Source: Panicum virgatum
Taxonomy: Eukaryota; Streptophyta; Magnoliopsida; Poales; Poaceae
Direction of reading: 5' to 3'
NCBI RefSeq assembly: GCF_016808335.1
Contig: NC_053146.1
Location: 8,687,015-8,751,014 of the forward strand
DNA: 64,000 nucleotides
Position numbers and translations under genes: made by a program. The stretch's first letter is position 1. Every line of letters begins with the position of its first letter. The notes under the pieces are model-generated. The model ran no database searches and was not told the origin of the DNA. It worked only from the letters and a program-made list of their open reading frames with translations. Below, piece by piece: positions 20,641 through 33,514 of this stretch.

Positions 20641-23595
20641 AGACGGTGGCTTGATACGGGTGCTAATGCTCATGTTTGTGTTGACATCTCCATGTTTTCT
20701 TCTTACCAGACCATCCAGGCCTCCTCCGTGCTGATGGGGAACGGGTCACATGCTTCTGTTCATGGTGCTGGCACATGGTAGATCTAAAGTTTACTTCGGG
20801 AAAGATCGTGCAGTTGAGGAACGTGCAGCATGTGCCCAATATCAACAAGAATCTGGTCAGCGGGTCAGTCCTATGCAAGGACGGGTTTAAGATAGTGTTA
20901 GAGTCCAATAAATTTGTCGTGTCGAAGCATGGAGAATTCGTTTGTAAAGGCTATGATTGCGGAGGCTAGTTCCGCTTCTCTCTTGCTGAATTCTGTAGTA
21001 AATATGTGAACCATATTTGTGGCAACGTTAGCAATGATGCAAGTGTTTGGCATTCATGTTTGTGTCATGTTAATTTTGGTTTGATGTCTCGCTTTCCAGC
21101 ATGTGTTTAATTCTGAAATTCAGCATTGCCAAAGATTCTAAGTTCCATAATTGTGTGCAATCAAAGCAACCTCAAAAGCCTCACAAGGCTACTGAGGAGA
21201 GACACTTGGCACCTCTAGAACTCATACATTCTGATCTATGTGAGATGAATGGTGTGTTCACAAAAGGTGGAAAGAGATACTTCATGACGTTGATTGATGA
21301 TGCGACTAGATTTTGCTATATTTATTTGTTGCGAACAAAGGATGAAGCACTAGACTGCTTTAAAATCTATAAAGCTAAAGTTGAGAATCAACTAGAGAGA
21401 AAGATCAAGCGTCTAAGGTCAGATTGTGGTGGCGATTATTTTCCCAAAATATTTGATGAATTCTATGAGGAGCACGAAATTATTCATGAGAGGACGCCTC
21501 CCTATTCTCCCGAATCAAACGGGATTGCCGAGAGGAAAAACTGCACGGTTACTGACTTGGTTAACTCCATGTTAGACACGGCTAGTGTTTCTAAGGCATG
21601 GTGGTGGGAGCCTATATTGACTTTGTGTCATATCCTGAATAAAGTTCCAAACAAGAATCAAGATCAAACTCCATATGAGATGTGGAATGGGAGAAAACCA
21701 TCACTTTCTTATCTGTGCACTTGGGGTGCTTAGCGAAAGTTAATGTGCCTATTCCAAAAAAGCGCAAGTTGGGGCCTAAGACAATGGATTGTGTCTTTCT
21801 AGGATATGCTCAGAGGAGCACTGCTTATAGATTTTTAGTGGTTAAATCTGAGGTCCCTGATGTGCATGTTGATACTATTATGGAATATCGTGATGCAACA
21901 ATTTTTGAGAATATTTTTCCTTTGAAAGATATGTATTGCAATTCTAGATTTTTGACAAAGATAACTCCTCAACCAGCAGCACCTATAGAGTCTTCTAAAC
22001 AATTCGATGAGCATGTCCTAGAGAAGGATGACAGTGAAGCTCCTAGAAGGATCAAGAGACAAAGGATTGCGAAATCCTTTGGTGACAATTTCACTGTGTA
22101 CCTTGTGGACAATACTCCGACGTCCATTGTAGAGACATATGCATCTCCAGATGCAGATGATTGGAAAGAATCTGTCCAAAGTGAGATGGACTCAATTCTT
22201 TCTAATGGGACATGGGAGCTCACCGAACGACCCTATGGTTGCAAACCAGTGGGTTGTAAGTGGATATTCAAGAAGAAGCTTAAGTCTGATGGTACTATTG
22301 ACAAGTACAAGGCTCGGCTTGTTGCCAAAGGGTACATACAATTGGAAGGCGAAGACTTCTTTGATACTTACTCACATGTCGCTAGATTGACTACAATTCA
22401 AGCACTACTTTCCTTGGCTGCCTCATATGGTCTTATCATTCATCAGATGGATGTTAAGACAACGTTCCTAAATGGAGAGTTGGATGAGGAGATCTACATG
22501 GATCAGCTTGATGGATTTGTAGTGAAGGGTCAAGAAAACAAGGTGTGTAAGCTTTTGAAGTATTTGTATGGCTTGAAACAAGCACCAAAGCAATGGCATG
22601 AAAAGTTTGACAGAACTTTAACTTCTGCGGGCTTTATCATTAATGAGGCAGATAGATGTGTGTATTGTCTCTATGGTGGGGGTGGAGGAGTTATATTATG
22701 CTTGTATGTGGACGACATACTGATCTTTGGCACAAACATTGATGTGATCAATGAGGTCAAGTCCTTTCTATCAAAGAGCTTTAATATGAAGGATCAGGGA
22801 GAAGCTGATGTTATCCTGAACATCAAGCTTATCAAGGTTGAGAATGGGATTACTCTTTCACAATCCCATTATGTGGAAAAGGACTTGAGCTGCTTTGGCT
22901 ATATTGATAGCAAGCCTTCTCCAACACCTTATGACCCCAATGTGAGGCTGAGAAAGAACAGGAAAATTGCCAAAGATCAACTGAGATATTCACAGATTAT
23001 TGGTTCACTCATGTACTTAGCTAGCACAACGAGACCCGACATATCTTTTGTTGTGAGAAAATTGAGCAGGTTCATGTCAAACCCGGGTACCGATCATTGG
23101 CATGCACTTGAAACAGTTATGCGCTATCTAGTAGGTACTGTGAGTTACGGGATTCACAATTCTAGGCACCCTGCTGTACTTGAGGGATATAGTGATTCGA
23201 ATTGGATTTCTGACGCTGATGAGCTATATGCCACGAGTGGGTATGAGTTTATCCTTGGAGGTGGTGCGATATCATGGAGGTCTTGCAAACAGACCATCTT
23301 GACACGATCGACCATGGAAGCAGAACTTACTGCTTTGGACACAGCCACTGTTCAGGCAGAGTGGCTGCGTGAGCTCTTGATGGACTTGCCTATGGTTGAG
23401 AAACCAGTGCCGGCTATCCTTATGAACTGTGACAATCAAACGATGATAGTCAAAGTGAATAGTGCTAAGGATAATGCAAAGTCATCAAGACATTTTAAAA
23501 GACGATTGAAGTTGAGAAACTCCGGAGTGATAAGTGTGACTTATATTCAAACAGACAAAAACCTGGCCGATCCCTTTACAAAAGGATTATCATAG
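20641..23595 (+). pseudogene. Copia element 1 pol remnant (PR-INT-RT-RH)
   Basis: Protease is marked by RWLDTGANAH near 20645. The integrase frame (21101-21733) shows the D-D-E landmarks IHSDLC, LRSDCGGDY and NGIAERKN. A 1-nt shift near 21725 moves into the frame 21682-23595. That frame holds reverse transcriptase with an intact YVDD at 22705-22716, then RNase H (YSDSNW, STMEAEL) to the stop at 23593. Stops at about 20780 and 20969 break the protease-integrase link. RT and RNase H are open for 637 codons, but the element as a whole is defective. Confidence 0.8.
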
Positions 23596-24195
23596 AATGT
23601 GATAGATAGTGCATCAAGGGAGATGGGTATGAAACCCGTATAAGTTGTCACAGTGGTAACCCAAACTATGTGATCGTAGGTCCCGTGAATTAGGATTTGG
23701 GAAGAACAAGCTGTTGGTGAACTGAGGAGAGTAATGATTAGACCCTCTCTGAGTGAAGATACAATACTCTCAGTTGTTGTAAGGTAGGTTCGCTATATGC
23801 CTTAATGTGTTTTTGTTGGCTCTGATGAGCAAAGGTGCTGTCCTACAGAGCATTCTTGAAAGAACACACCTATATGAGTCTGATAGTCTAACATCGCAGT
23901 TTGTGAGATTTGGGTGATCTCTATTAAACTCATGAAGAGACCAGGGAATATGACGTAAATTCTCCAACTGCGGAGCAGGCTACTGGCTGCCATTTACTGG
24001 TTCTGGCTTTGAATGAATCTTGTTCGCGCAAAACTTGCAATTCAAGGCTTAGTCCATTGTTCAAGTTGTGAATGAGTGAAGCTTGAAGCTCTAAGAGAGA
24101 GTTCAACTTAACAGTCCTTGCTGAAATACTGGTATATAAATAGTAGTGAGAAACAGGCAAAATATCTGATGGGTAATTGAGATCTGGTGGGGGAT

Positions 24196-25031
24196 TGATG
24201 GAATTTGGGCTTGACCCATGAGAAATTTCAGAAATTCCAAATAAATTCAAAAGCCCATGTAGTGCATGAGGAAGTGTGCAATCCTTTAGTCCCACCTTGC
24301 TAGTTGAAGTGGAGTATGACCAACTTAAAAATGCGGGTTGTCTTCACCTCTCCAAGCTATGTGTGTGGGGTGAGAAGGAGAGCTCCACACGCGCGTGCTC
24401 ACACGCCTCGCCTCGCTGGCCCGGGCGTGGCGTGGCGTGGCGAAATATGTAGGAGCACGACATACGCATGAATGGTTCGCCGAAATCCGGCCCCCCGCCT
24501 TGCGGGGGCGCTGCTTCCTTTTGCTGTTTTTATTTTTAGTTACTTGACCTTTAATTATACGAGATATGGAATCCTAATTGGTTTCCTAATTTTTCGGAAC
24601 CGATCACGACGCGAGGTCGTGGTATCTTCTATATATTTGACCCGTCGGCCTCCACCAAAATCATCTAATCGAGTTAGGGTTTTGCCTCTCCTCACTGCTG
24701 CGCCGCCTTCGCAGTTTGCTCCATCCCGAGCGCCGGCATGCACCGGCGAACGGGAGAGTAGGTCTCCGGAACCGCTCCCTCTTGTAATCCTGCACCGGGA
24801 GAGGGCAAATCAGTTTTTTGGGAAGCGCCAAACGCGACTACTCGTCTTCTTCGGCACGGCTCGTCCTCTGTTCAAGTCGGGAGTTGCGGCGTACCGTCGT
24901 CTGCAACGCCGGTTGTTGCACTCCGTTCAAAGGACCGTCTTCATTCTGTCTGCGCCATTCATCTTTCCGGCACCTTACAGTTGTCTAATCTAGTTCGGAA
25001 TTTAAACTTACAGTTGTCTATTTTTCCAACA
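24196..25031 (+). repeat. 3' LTR of Copia element 1
   Basis: This starts TGATGGAATTTGGGC right after the purine tract and ends TTTTTCCAACA. It is 836 bp and lacks about 110 bp present in the 5' copy. Confidence 0.8.
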
Positions 25032-25278
25032 CCTTTCTTGATAGAGGGCGCGCGGGGGCACGGTTCCCGTGGTGCGGCACAGCAACAGCAATTGGCAGGT
25101 CAACAAGAGCTCCCTCCCATCGTACGTCACGCCCTCTTTCTTTCCTTCAATTCCATTCTGCTCCCTCCGATCCAGATCTGGCAGTTTTCTTGCCTACTAA
25201 ACTGAAGTACTAATTGCGATAAAGATTGCATCTTTACTTTCCAATCCAATAGTAGCACTAATTTGGAGATGAAAGCAG
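25032..25278. other. Non-coding DNA before the TBL exon fragment
   Basis: It ends in an intron-like AAAGCAG acceptor. A reading such as NWQVNKSSLPS followed by GTACGT near 25118 could be another eroded exon, but I cannot assign it. Confidence 0.3.
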
Positions 25279-25436
25279 GTTCGATGCTCGGAGTTTCATG
25301 GAGTATCACACCAAACTCGAGTTCTGCTGGGCGCCCTTCCTCGTCGAATCCAACTCCGACAACCCCAAGATCCACAACATGGAGCACCGGATCGCTGAGC
25401 GGATCGAGGGTCACGGACTACCTCATCTTCAACACG
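25279..25436 (+). pseudogene. TBL/DUF231 (xylan O-acetyltransferase-like) exon fragment
   Basis: After an acceptor-like AAAGCAG the frame reads FDARSFMEYHTKLEFCWAPF then LVESNSDNP. This matches the (Y/F)WAPFLVESNSD signature of trichome-birefringence-like proteins, Golgi polysaccharide O-acetyltransferases. A frameshift near 25408 is needed to reach VTDYLIFNT, the next conserved block. No other exons are near, and the fragment sits between two retrotransposons, so it is a gene relic. Confidence 0.75.
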
Positions 25437-25817
25437 CTCCTGCTTCCTTGCTTCGTGAGGCTAGGGCTAGGGGCACGGCGTGGCCGGCGCGAGGCACACA
25501 TCGGCGCACAGCAGCGGCGGCGCGGGGTTGCATTTTTTAATTTTTTTTATTTGATTTGTAAGGGTTGGACGTGGCGTGACCCGCTGTCCATTTGCAAGAG
25601 GCAGGTCATACCTTCATTTGTCTACATTTTTAGTTGCAAAAAATAGAGTCGGATGCAGTACTTGCTCTTGAAAATATCTTTTTGCCCGCTCGTACAAATC
25701 CTTATTGTAGTATTGGAAATTAACCTTTAGGCAGTGTTTAGTTCCTAAAAAAATTTGCACAGCATCATTCACATCGAATTTTCAAACACATGCTCCTCTG
25801 TTGCACCTATTGTTAGA
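25437..25817. other. Non-coding DNA and a MITE fragment
   Basis: From about 25730 the sequence GCAGTGTTTAGTTCCTAAAA resembles the left end of a widespread grass MITE and is cut off near 25790. There the truncated Sirevirus LTR begins, with a small duplication of ATGCTCCTCTGTTGCACC. Confidence 0.4.
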
Positions 25818-26517
25818 GTTTTGGCTGTTAGAGTTTTTGACGAATTGAACCGATGCTCCTCTGTTGCACCGGTGCAACAGCGTCGGATCATCCGGTGTAT
25901 TGGTTTTCGTGACAGCATCTCTGGGTATTCATCCGTTGTACCGCCGGGTTCATTTTGTCCCTCATCGGTTTAACTGGTGAGTGGTTCTGGGTTTTGTCCT
26001 TGTCTGGGCATCGGTTTAACCGACGAGGTGTTCCCTGTGTACGTCGGTTTAACCGGTGTTCACTACGTTGTTTTGCTGCCTCTCTGGACTACTGCACCGG
26101 CGTTTTGAATTTGACTTCGTCGGTTCAACCGGTGTTCCGTTGGTCCGTTTTGGAGCCTCTCTGGACAATTGCACCGGTGTTTCTTGTTGAACTCATCGGA
26201 TCAACCGGTGATTGCTTTTTCGTGCTGCCGGCTCTGTCTCACCGGTTTAACCGACGCAGCCAAGTTCATATACGTCGGATCAACCGGTGAGGTATACCAT
26301 GCGTTTCCTAACGTTGTTTCTGCATGTTTGCTTCCGCATTTTGTTGTGTTTGTTCCTAGGGTTGTTCTGTGTTAGTGTAGCTCCTCTATACCTACTCTAC
26401 ACTTCACTTAGGACTCTAGGGTTGGGTGCGCACTTGGGATCATAGGCTGAGCTTCCGATTGCAAGAATTTTTATCGGCTCCCATTCACCTCCCTCTAGTC
26501 GCATTTTCGGTCCCACA
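25818..26517 (+). repeat. Truncated 5' LTR of the Sirevirus
   Basis: Only the last 700 bp remain, matching 34944-35644 of the 3' LTR. It ends TTTTCGGTCCCACA. The first part of the LTR, at least 940 bp by comparison, is missing. Confidence 0.8.
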
Positions 26518-26519
26518 AT

Positions 26520-26531
26520 TGGTATCAGAGC
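26520..26531 (+). promoter_or_regulatory. Primer-binding site (initiator tRNA-Met type)
   Basis: TGGTATCAGAGC lies 2 bp after the LTR end, complementary to the 3' end of plant initiator tRNA-Met, the usual Copia primer. Confidence 0.9.
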
Positions 26532-26581
26532 TTGGTTAAGGTTTTCATTACCCTAACCGGTTCGAAAACCACTTGGCGACC

Positions 26582-29251
26582 ATGGCAAGTCTTGGGAAGA
26601 TCCCTGTGTTTTCCGGCGAGGACTATGCTTATTGGAAGGTTCGCATGCGAGCCTTCTTGCAAAGCATGGGAGCCGAGGTTTGGGATATAACCAAGAACCA
26701 GACTTATGAGGTGCTTGCCGTTCGGACCATGCCTCTTCAGGTGACCGAACACGAGGCTAACGCCAAGGCTATCAATGCCTTGTTCGCTGGCGTTTCTCGT
26801 GCGGAGTTCTCACGCGTCCAGGGTTTTCAGGAAGCCCACAAAGTTTGGACGTGCCTTAAGAACTACCATGAGGGCACACCTCAGGTGAAAGCTAGGCTTT
26901 TCGAGACTCACCGGCATGAATATGAGAACTTCACACAGGGGCCGGGTGAGAGCATTGGCGACATGTTCGGTCAGTTTCAATTGATTGTGAACAAAGTCAG
27001 TGCGAACAGATCTGCTGATGCCCTTGACTACACAGAGCATGAGAAGGCTCTCAAGTTGCTCTACGCACTTGACCGCTCTGTGTGGGATCTCAAGGTGAAC
27101 ACGATCATCGAGTCTACAGGCTATGAGACTTTGACCGTGAATGAGCTCTTCGGCAAGCTCAAGGCCACTGAGGTGGACAACCAGACACGAGCCAAGCTCA
27201 ATGGTGCCCCTCCTTCCAAGAGCATCGCTCTTGTGACTGGCCCAGGTGGATCGAGCTCTAACGCTAACTCAGCTCTTGGCTTTTCTCTTGCCTCCTTGCC
27301 TTCTGTTATAGATGAGCAGTTGGAGACGCTGGGTGATGACTTGTGCCTCCTCATCAACAAGTTCCAGCGTGTCTACCGCTACAGGCAGAGGAGGAAGAAC
27401 CCCGGGTGCTACACTGCGGCGATCCGAACCACTTCGTCGCCGATTGCCCCAAGAAGTCCGGCGGTGGCCAGAAGAACAACCTCGACTACTACCGCCACTG
27501 CGACCGCGACAAGGGAGGCTCCAACAAGGAGCGTCGGCGCCACAAGCACCGCAGTCGTGACCGGGGAGGGCGCTTCGACAAGGAGTCACTCAAGAAGCGC
27601 TTCCAGTACAAGGCCAAGAAGCGGGAGAAGGGTTTCTTGGCGCAGCTCAGCAACCTCGACAAGAGCTCTGACACCGACCGCTTCTTCACCAACCTCCGAT
27701 GACGATGACAAGAAGAAGAAGAAGCGGGACAAGGAAGCCACCGGCTTCATCAGCCTTTGCTTGGTGGCCGGTCGGCGCAAGAGTTTTTGCACCATGGCGG
27801 GTGAGGCCAATGGTGCTCGTGCGTCTCCAGGTGGACATGCTACACCGATGCACGACGACTCTTCTCCTGGATCCGAGAGTGATTCAGAGGTAAACTCCAC
27901 TATCGACCTTCTTGATACTGAGGTTAGGGAGTTGTACGCCACTCTCGACAATTAGAAAAGGCTGCTTAAGGAAGCAGCTAGAGAGCGTAAGAAGCTTAGG
28001 GCTGAGCTAGCTTGTGCTAGAGAGAAATCTGGTGAGGATGAGTGCGCTGGCTGCATATCTCACATGAATGATCTTGTTGCTCTCTGTGCCAAGCATGATG
28101 AGAACGTTGCGAACTTGGATGTTGCCAAGACTTTGCTTGCTGACGTGTCTCATGAGCTAGCCAAGGCCAAGCATGAGCTTGAACTGACCAAGGACGCTCC
28201 TATCGTTAGTGATGTGCTTGAATGTGATGAGTGTCCTATCTTTAAGTCTGATCTAACCGCTTTGCAATCTAAATATGCTACTATTGTGTGTGAGCTAGAG
28301 GAGCTTAGGTCTAGGCCTGTTCAGCTTGGTGCTTGTAAGCTTTGTCCCACGCTTAGGTCGGAGCTAGATGAGAAGAACGCCTTGATTAAGTCTTTTGGGA
28401 AGACTACGGTCGGGGAGTCTAGCCCACCTATTGATTGTCATGTTTGCCCTGGTCTAATTTCTGATATGGATAATCTTGCGGTAGAGAAAGCCAACTTGGA
28501 GAATGAGAACACATATCTTAGGGTGATTCTTAGTTGGGTCTCTAGTAGTGAGCCGTAGTTGGGCATGATGATCAAGCAGTTTAATCGTGGTGATGGGTTT
28601 GGGGTCGGTTACACCTACACGAAGTCAGACTTTGACAAGCTGTATGGTAAGATCGGCAAGGCTGCTGAAGTTTCTAGTGCTCTAAACACTGCTAGTACAA
28701 GCACGCAGCCTTCGCTTGTTGACCCCGTGGATGGTGTGCTGAAAGAACCACAGAAAACACCTCCACAGAAGCAGGTTTGGGTTCCAAAGCCCAATGAGCT
28801 GAGGAATTCCCTCGATATGCTCCCTGCTGCCATAGCCCAGGTTGCCCAGAAGAAGAGGGTTGCTCCTCCCCATCCAAAGGCGGGGCCTCCACCTCCCAAG
28901 AGCGAGGTGAGGTACCACTGCGAGTACTGTAACAGAGACGGTCACTTGGAGGAGTTTTGCTTCAAGAGGAAGCGGGCTATGAGGCGTGAGCAGGAGAGAC
29001 GTAACTCGGACATGTACTCTGCTCGAGTGCATGATCCTCCTCGGTGTGGTGGTAGGCAAGATGCTAGGGCGTGCCGTGTAGGTGGAGGACAGGGAGACGG
29101 TGGTGCTTACCGTGCTCCAGCAGGTGGTCGCTTTGCCGGTCGTGCTCCAGTTCATTCTCAGTACGGCTATGGACCACGGGACCGAGGTTTTAGAGGAGGT
29201 TATGAGACATCACGCTTTTCCTCGCAGTGGTGGTCGTCAGCCTCGCGGTAG
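26582..29251 (+). pseudogene. Sirevirus gag remnant
   Basis: The first ATG is at 26582 (MASLGKIPVFSGEDY...). The frame runs to about 27400, where a shift moves the first zinc knuckle (CGDPNHFVADC, 27343-27702) into another frame. The original frame resumes near 27700 and ends at a TAG at 27953. After that come a coiled-coil region with CxxC pairs (to 28558, another TAG) and a last open part (28559-29251). That part holds a second knuckle, YHCEYCNRDGHLEEFC, and an RG-rich tail. Two of the stops are TAG where I expect Q. Confidence 0.75.
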
Positions 29252-29383
29252 ACAGGATGGGGGATACGCTTTGCCTGATCTTGCTAACCCTTCTGTAGAG
29301 CAAATAGCTCGACACTGGTTTGCTTCACACTCTGCTAACCCCAGTGTTGAGACATTTGCTCACCCTTTGTCTCGCTACTGATG

Positions 29384-32300
29384 TGCAGGTTGGAGGCTTG
29401 GAGAACAGGTGGATCATGGACTCTGGTTGTTCGCGCCATATGACCGGGAATGACAAATGGTTCTCCAGCCTCACCCCAATGCACCACAAAGAATACATTA
29501 TATTTGGGCATAACAGTAAGGGCAAGGTATGTGGTGTTGTCACTGTTAGAGTTTCTGATCGCTTCACCCTGAGAGAGGTTGCTTTGGTTTCGAATCTTGG
29601 CTTTAATTTGCTTTCGGTTTCGCAACTTCTTGATGAGGGGTTTGAAGTTCGCTTCAAGGAGGGTGGTTCTCGAATTTTGGATTCCAGAGGAAACCTGGTT
29701 TGCCGGATCGTTCCTCGTGACCGAGTTTTCTTGGTTGATTTCTCTGGAACTCCTTTTGGCCCTTCTTGCTGTTTGGTGGCGACTCCTTCTTCTGATCTTT
29801 GGAAATGGCATAGGAGACTCGGTCATTTGAGCTTCGATTTGCTTTCTAGACTTAGCTCTCTTGACTTGATCCGAGGATTGCCCAAATTGAAGTTTGAGAA
29901 GGATCTTGTTTGCCACCCGTGTCGCCACGGGAAGATGATTGCCACTTCTCATCCGCGGGTTAATCAAGTGATGACCACTCACCCTAGAGAGTTGCTACAC
30001 ATGGACACAGTTGGTCCTTCTCAGTGATGTCGGTTGGTGGGAAGTGGTACGTTCTTGTGATCGTGGATGACTTTTCTCGCTATTCTTGGTTCTTTTTCAT
30101 GAGAACCAAGGATGAGGCTTTCGAGTTTGTTCGAGACTTGATCTTGAGGTTGAAAAACGAGCTACCCCAGCCATGAGAGCGATTCGCAGTGACAATGGCA
30201 CAAAATTCAAAATACTCGTTTTGACAGCTTTTGCGATCAAGGTCTTGAACACCAGTATTCTTCCCCCTACACTCCGCAGCAGAATAGAGTTGTAGAACGG
30301 AAGAATCGGACATTGGTTGAGATGGCTAGGACAATGCTCGATGAGCATAGGACTCCTAGAAAGTACTGGGCTGAGGCGGTTAACACCGCTTGTTATGTGT
30401 CCAATCGTATTTTCATGCGTGCTTACATGAACAAGACCTCTTATGAGTTGCGATTTGGACGCCAGCCCCGTGTTGACTATCTCAGAGTTTTCGGTTGCCG
30501 GTGCTTTGTGCTGAAGGAAGGAAATCTTGATAAGTTTGAGTCTCGCTCGTCTGATGGGATTTTCCTCGGTTATGCTTCTCATTCCAGAGCCTACCGTGTG
30601 TTGATTATTGATACTAATATCGTCAGAGAGACTTGTGAAGTCACTTTCGACGAGACTGCACCGTGCAATGCTTCTGTCTTTGAAGTTGCAGGAGATGATG
30701 AGTTCGGCACCCCCATCTTTGAAGATGAGGAGGAAGAAGCTATGGAGGGTGATGCTGAGGGTACCACGCGTGCTGTGGACCCAGCCGCCTCCGCCACGAG
30801 CTCGGACGATGATGACGGCCCCGACCCGACTACATCTACTTCCCGGGGGCCGATCGAGCAGGTGACTCAGCCTTCCCCAGCTACACCGGAGGAGACACCA
30901 GCTTTTGTTGAGGAGGAGGCGACTTCAACAAGGGAATCACCGCGACACATTCAGCGTCGTCATCCACCTCAACAGATGCTAGGTGACCTCAACGAGCGAG
31001 TCACACGGTCCAAGGTAACAAGTATCGCTGGCTTTGCTCATTCAGTGTTTGTTGCCTCTTTCGAGCCCAAAGATGTTGGACATGCACTTTCTGACTCCAA
31101 TTAGGTCAATGCCATGCATGAGGAACACGAAAATTTTGAAAGGAATCAGGTTTGGGTTTTGGTTGAGCCTCCGCCTGCTTGTAATCCCATTGGAACCAAG
31201 TGGGTTTTCAAGAACAAGCAAGGTGAAGATGGGTTGGTAGTGCGGAACAAGGCTCGACTTGTAGCCTAGGGGTTTTGCCAAAAAGAGGGTATTGATTATG
31301 AGGAAACTTTTGCCCCGGTAGCACGCTTAGAGGCGATTCAAATCTTTCTTACTTTTGCTACTTCCAAGGGTTTTAAAGTTTTCCAAATGGATGTGAAATC
31401 TGCCTTCTTGAATGGTTTTATCGAAGAGGAAGTTTATGTGAAACAACCCCCTGGCTTTGAAAATCCCAAGTTTCCAAACCGATTTTACAAACTTCAGAAA
31501 GCTCTTTTACGGTTTGAAACTGGCGCCTAGAGCTTGGTACGATAGGCTTAAAACTTTCTTGCTTGCTCAAGGTTTTAAAATGGGATGTGTTGATAAAACC
31601 TTATTCCTCATGCGCTCTGGCTCTGACTTTCTGTTGGTTCAGATTTACGTGCATGATATCATCTTTGGTGGCTCTTCTCACGCTCTTGTGTCCAAGTTTT
31701 CTGACCAGATGTCCAAGGAGTTCGAGATGAGCATGATGGGTGAGCTACAGTTCCTCCTCGGGCTGCAGATCAACCAAACTTCCCAGGGCACGTTCGTCCA
31801 TCAAGCCAAGTACACCAAGGACTTGCTGCAGAAGTTCGACATGAGTGACTTGTCTCCTCAGCCGACTCCGATCAGCACATCGACGGCTCTTGATGCGGAC
31901 TTGGATGGTGAAGAGGTGGACCAGATGGAGTACAGGAGCATGATTGGCTCTCTCCTGTACCTGACAGCGACCCGGCCGGACATTTAGTTCGGGGTCGGCC
32001 TCTGTGCGCGATATCAGGCTTCGCCGCGCACCTCCCACAAGCAAGTGGTGAAACGCATCTTCAGGTACCTCAAGTTCACTCCTGAATTCGGTCTTTGGTA
32101 TTCTGCGAATTCATCTCTTGTCTTGGTTGGCTTTTCGGATGCCGATTTTGGCGGGTGTCGGCTGGATCGCAAGTCGACTTCCGGCACTTGTCATTTTCTT
32201 GGTACATCGCTGGTTTCGTGGTCCTCTCGCAAGCAAGCTAGTGTAGCACTCTCTTCCACAGAAGCCGAATATGTTGCCGCTGCTAGCTGCTACTCTCAGA

Positions 32301-32590
32301 TTCTTTGGATGAAACAAACCTTGCAGGATTATGGGTTGAGCTTTGGTAGGGTTCCCATCTTTGTAGACAACATGTCTTCCATTTGCATTGCAAAGAACTC
32401 AGTGCTCCACTCCAGAACCAAACACATAGACATCAGGTTCCATTTCCTGCGAGATAACCATGAGAGAGGCCACATAGACATGATCCATCTACCATCCGAG
32501 AGGCAAACCATAGATATCCTTACCAAACCACTTGAGCTTGAGACTTTTGCTCGCATGCGAGGGGAGCTTGGGGTTTGTTACCCCTTTTAG
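29384..32590 (+). pseudogene. Sirevirus pol remnant (PR-INT-RT-RH)
   Basis: Protease shows WIMDSGCSRHMTG near 29412. Next is the HHCC domain (WHRRLGHLS... CHPCRHGK), then integrase with LLHMDTVG, IRSDNGTKF and RVVERKNRT, broken by frameshifts between 30027 and 30313. RT begins after 31104. The catalytic YVDD reads YVHD (31646-31657), so the second aspartate pair is lost. In-frame stops occur at 31102, 31267 and 31987. RNase H (FSDADFGG, STEAEYVAA) is readable to 32588. Confidence 0.8.
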
Positions 32591-33514
32591 TTGCTAGCTT
32601 TTCTTTGGTTAGCTTTGTAGGTTTTATTTGTTCTTCTCTTTGTTTTCTAGATTTGGTAGTTGGCTTGTGCATATGCATTGTACATTTCTGCATCTTGCAT
32701 TGCCTCACTTGCACTAGCATTCTTGTATACATTGCTATGATCTCCTAGTGCTTGCTAGTGTGAATTTATAAACGTGATCATGTTCAGCTTGCTCTTCTGT
32801 GTATATTACATCCTCTGAGTATAGCTGCTTTTGTTTTGAAAATATGAAAACATGGTCACCCTGTCTTGGCTACTAGCATGTTAGGGCGTGTTGATATGCT
32901 TTGCTATCTTATTCATGATAGTGTGGCTTTTGACTCATGACATGAGCTAGATTTGTTAAATTTAAGATATGTCTGAAATGGAATGAAAAGATCCAGGTGG
33001 GATTGCTTGTCGCACTGATCGAGCTTTCGGGATGGCTCACAAAGCACTAGTGAGAACCCGGGCAAGGCTGTGCATGACTGAAGCGAGTGCCTTAAGCTTC
33101 TGACTGACTTTGGCATAGGCTTGGCCTCGCTGCTAAGTAAAGCATGACAAGCTTTCAACCCCTGGCAGAATCACTTGCTTGATATAACTTGTTAAATTTT
33201 CGTTCAAATGCAAGCTTTGAGATGCAGAATTGGTTCATGATAAAATTTATTGGCTGAGTTTGGCTCACCTGTATGAGTTTGATTAGCACTGCTTTCCTTT
33301 CCCTACTTGTTAGTGCTAGATCATGGGTGATGCTTTTATTTCTCCTAAACTGAACTTGCCTAGCTCTAGAATGATTTGATATACCCTGTGGAGCTAGATG
33401 CAGGACTAGTTTATAGATGCACACATGCTTATGACTAGATATTGCTCATATCCTTGTATCCCTGAATGCTTTCACTTACACCTCCTGCATTGCATTCATT
33501 GCATAGCATAAGTT
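32591..33514 (+). other. Sirevirus 3' non-coding region
   Basis: Long region between RNase H and the LTR with no recognisable domain on either strand. Some Sireviruses carry an env-like frame here; I see none. Confidence 0.55.

Larger units (their letters stand above)
18789..25031 (+). mobile_element. Copia-type LTR retrotransposon (element 1), degenerate
   Basis: Two LTRs bracket gag-protease-integrase-RT-RNase H in Copia order. The flanks are CCATT (18784-18788) and CCTTT (25032-25036), a 5-bp TSD with one mismatch. A purine-rich tract (GGTGGGGGA) ends just before the 3' LTR. I could not find a standard TGGTATCAGA primer-binding site. Several stops and at least one frameshift make it non-autonomous. 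Confidence 0.85.

Noticed and set aside
29335..29982. 215-codon minus-strand frame
   Set aside because: Antisense shadow of the Sirevirus protease-integrase region.
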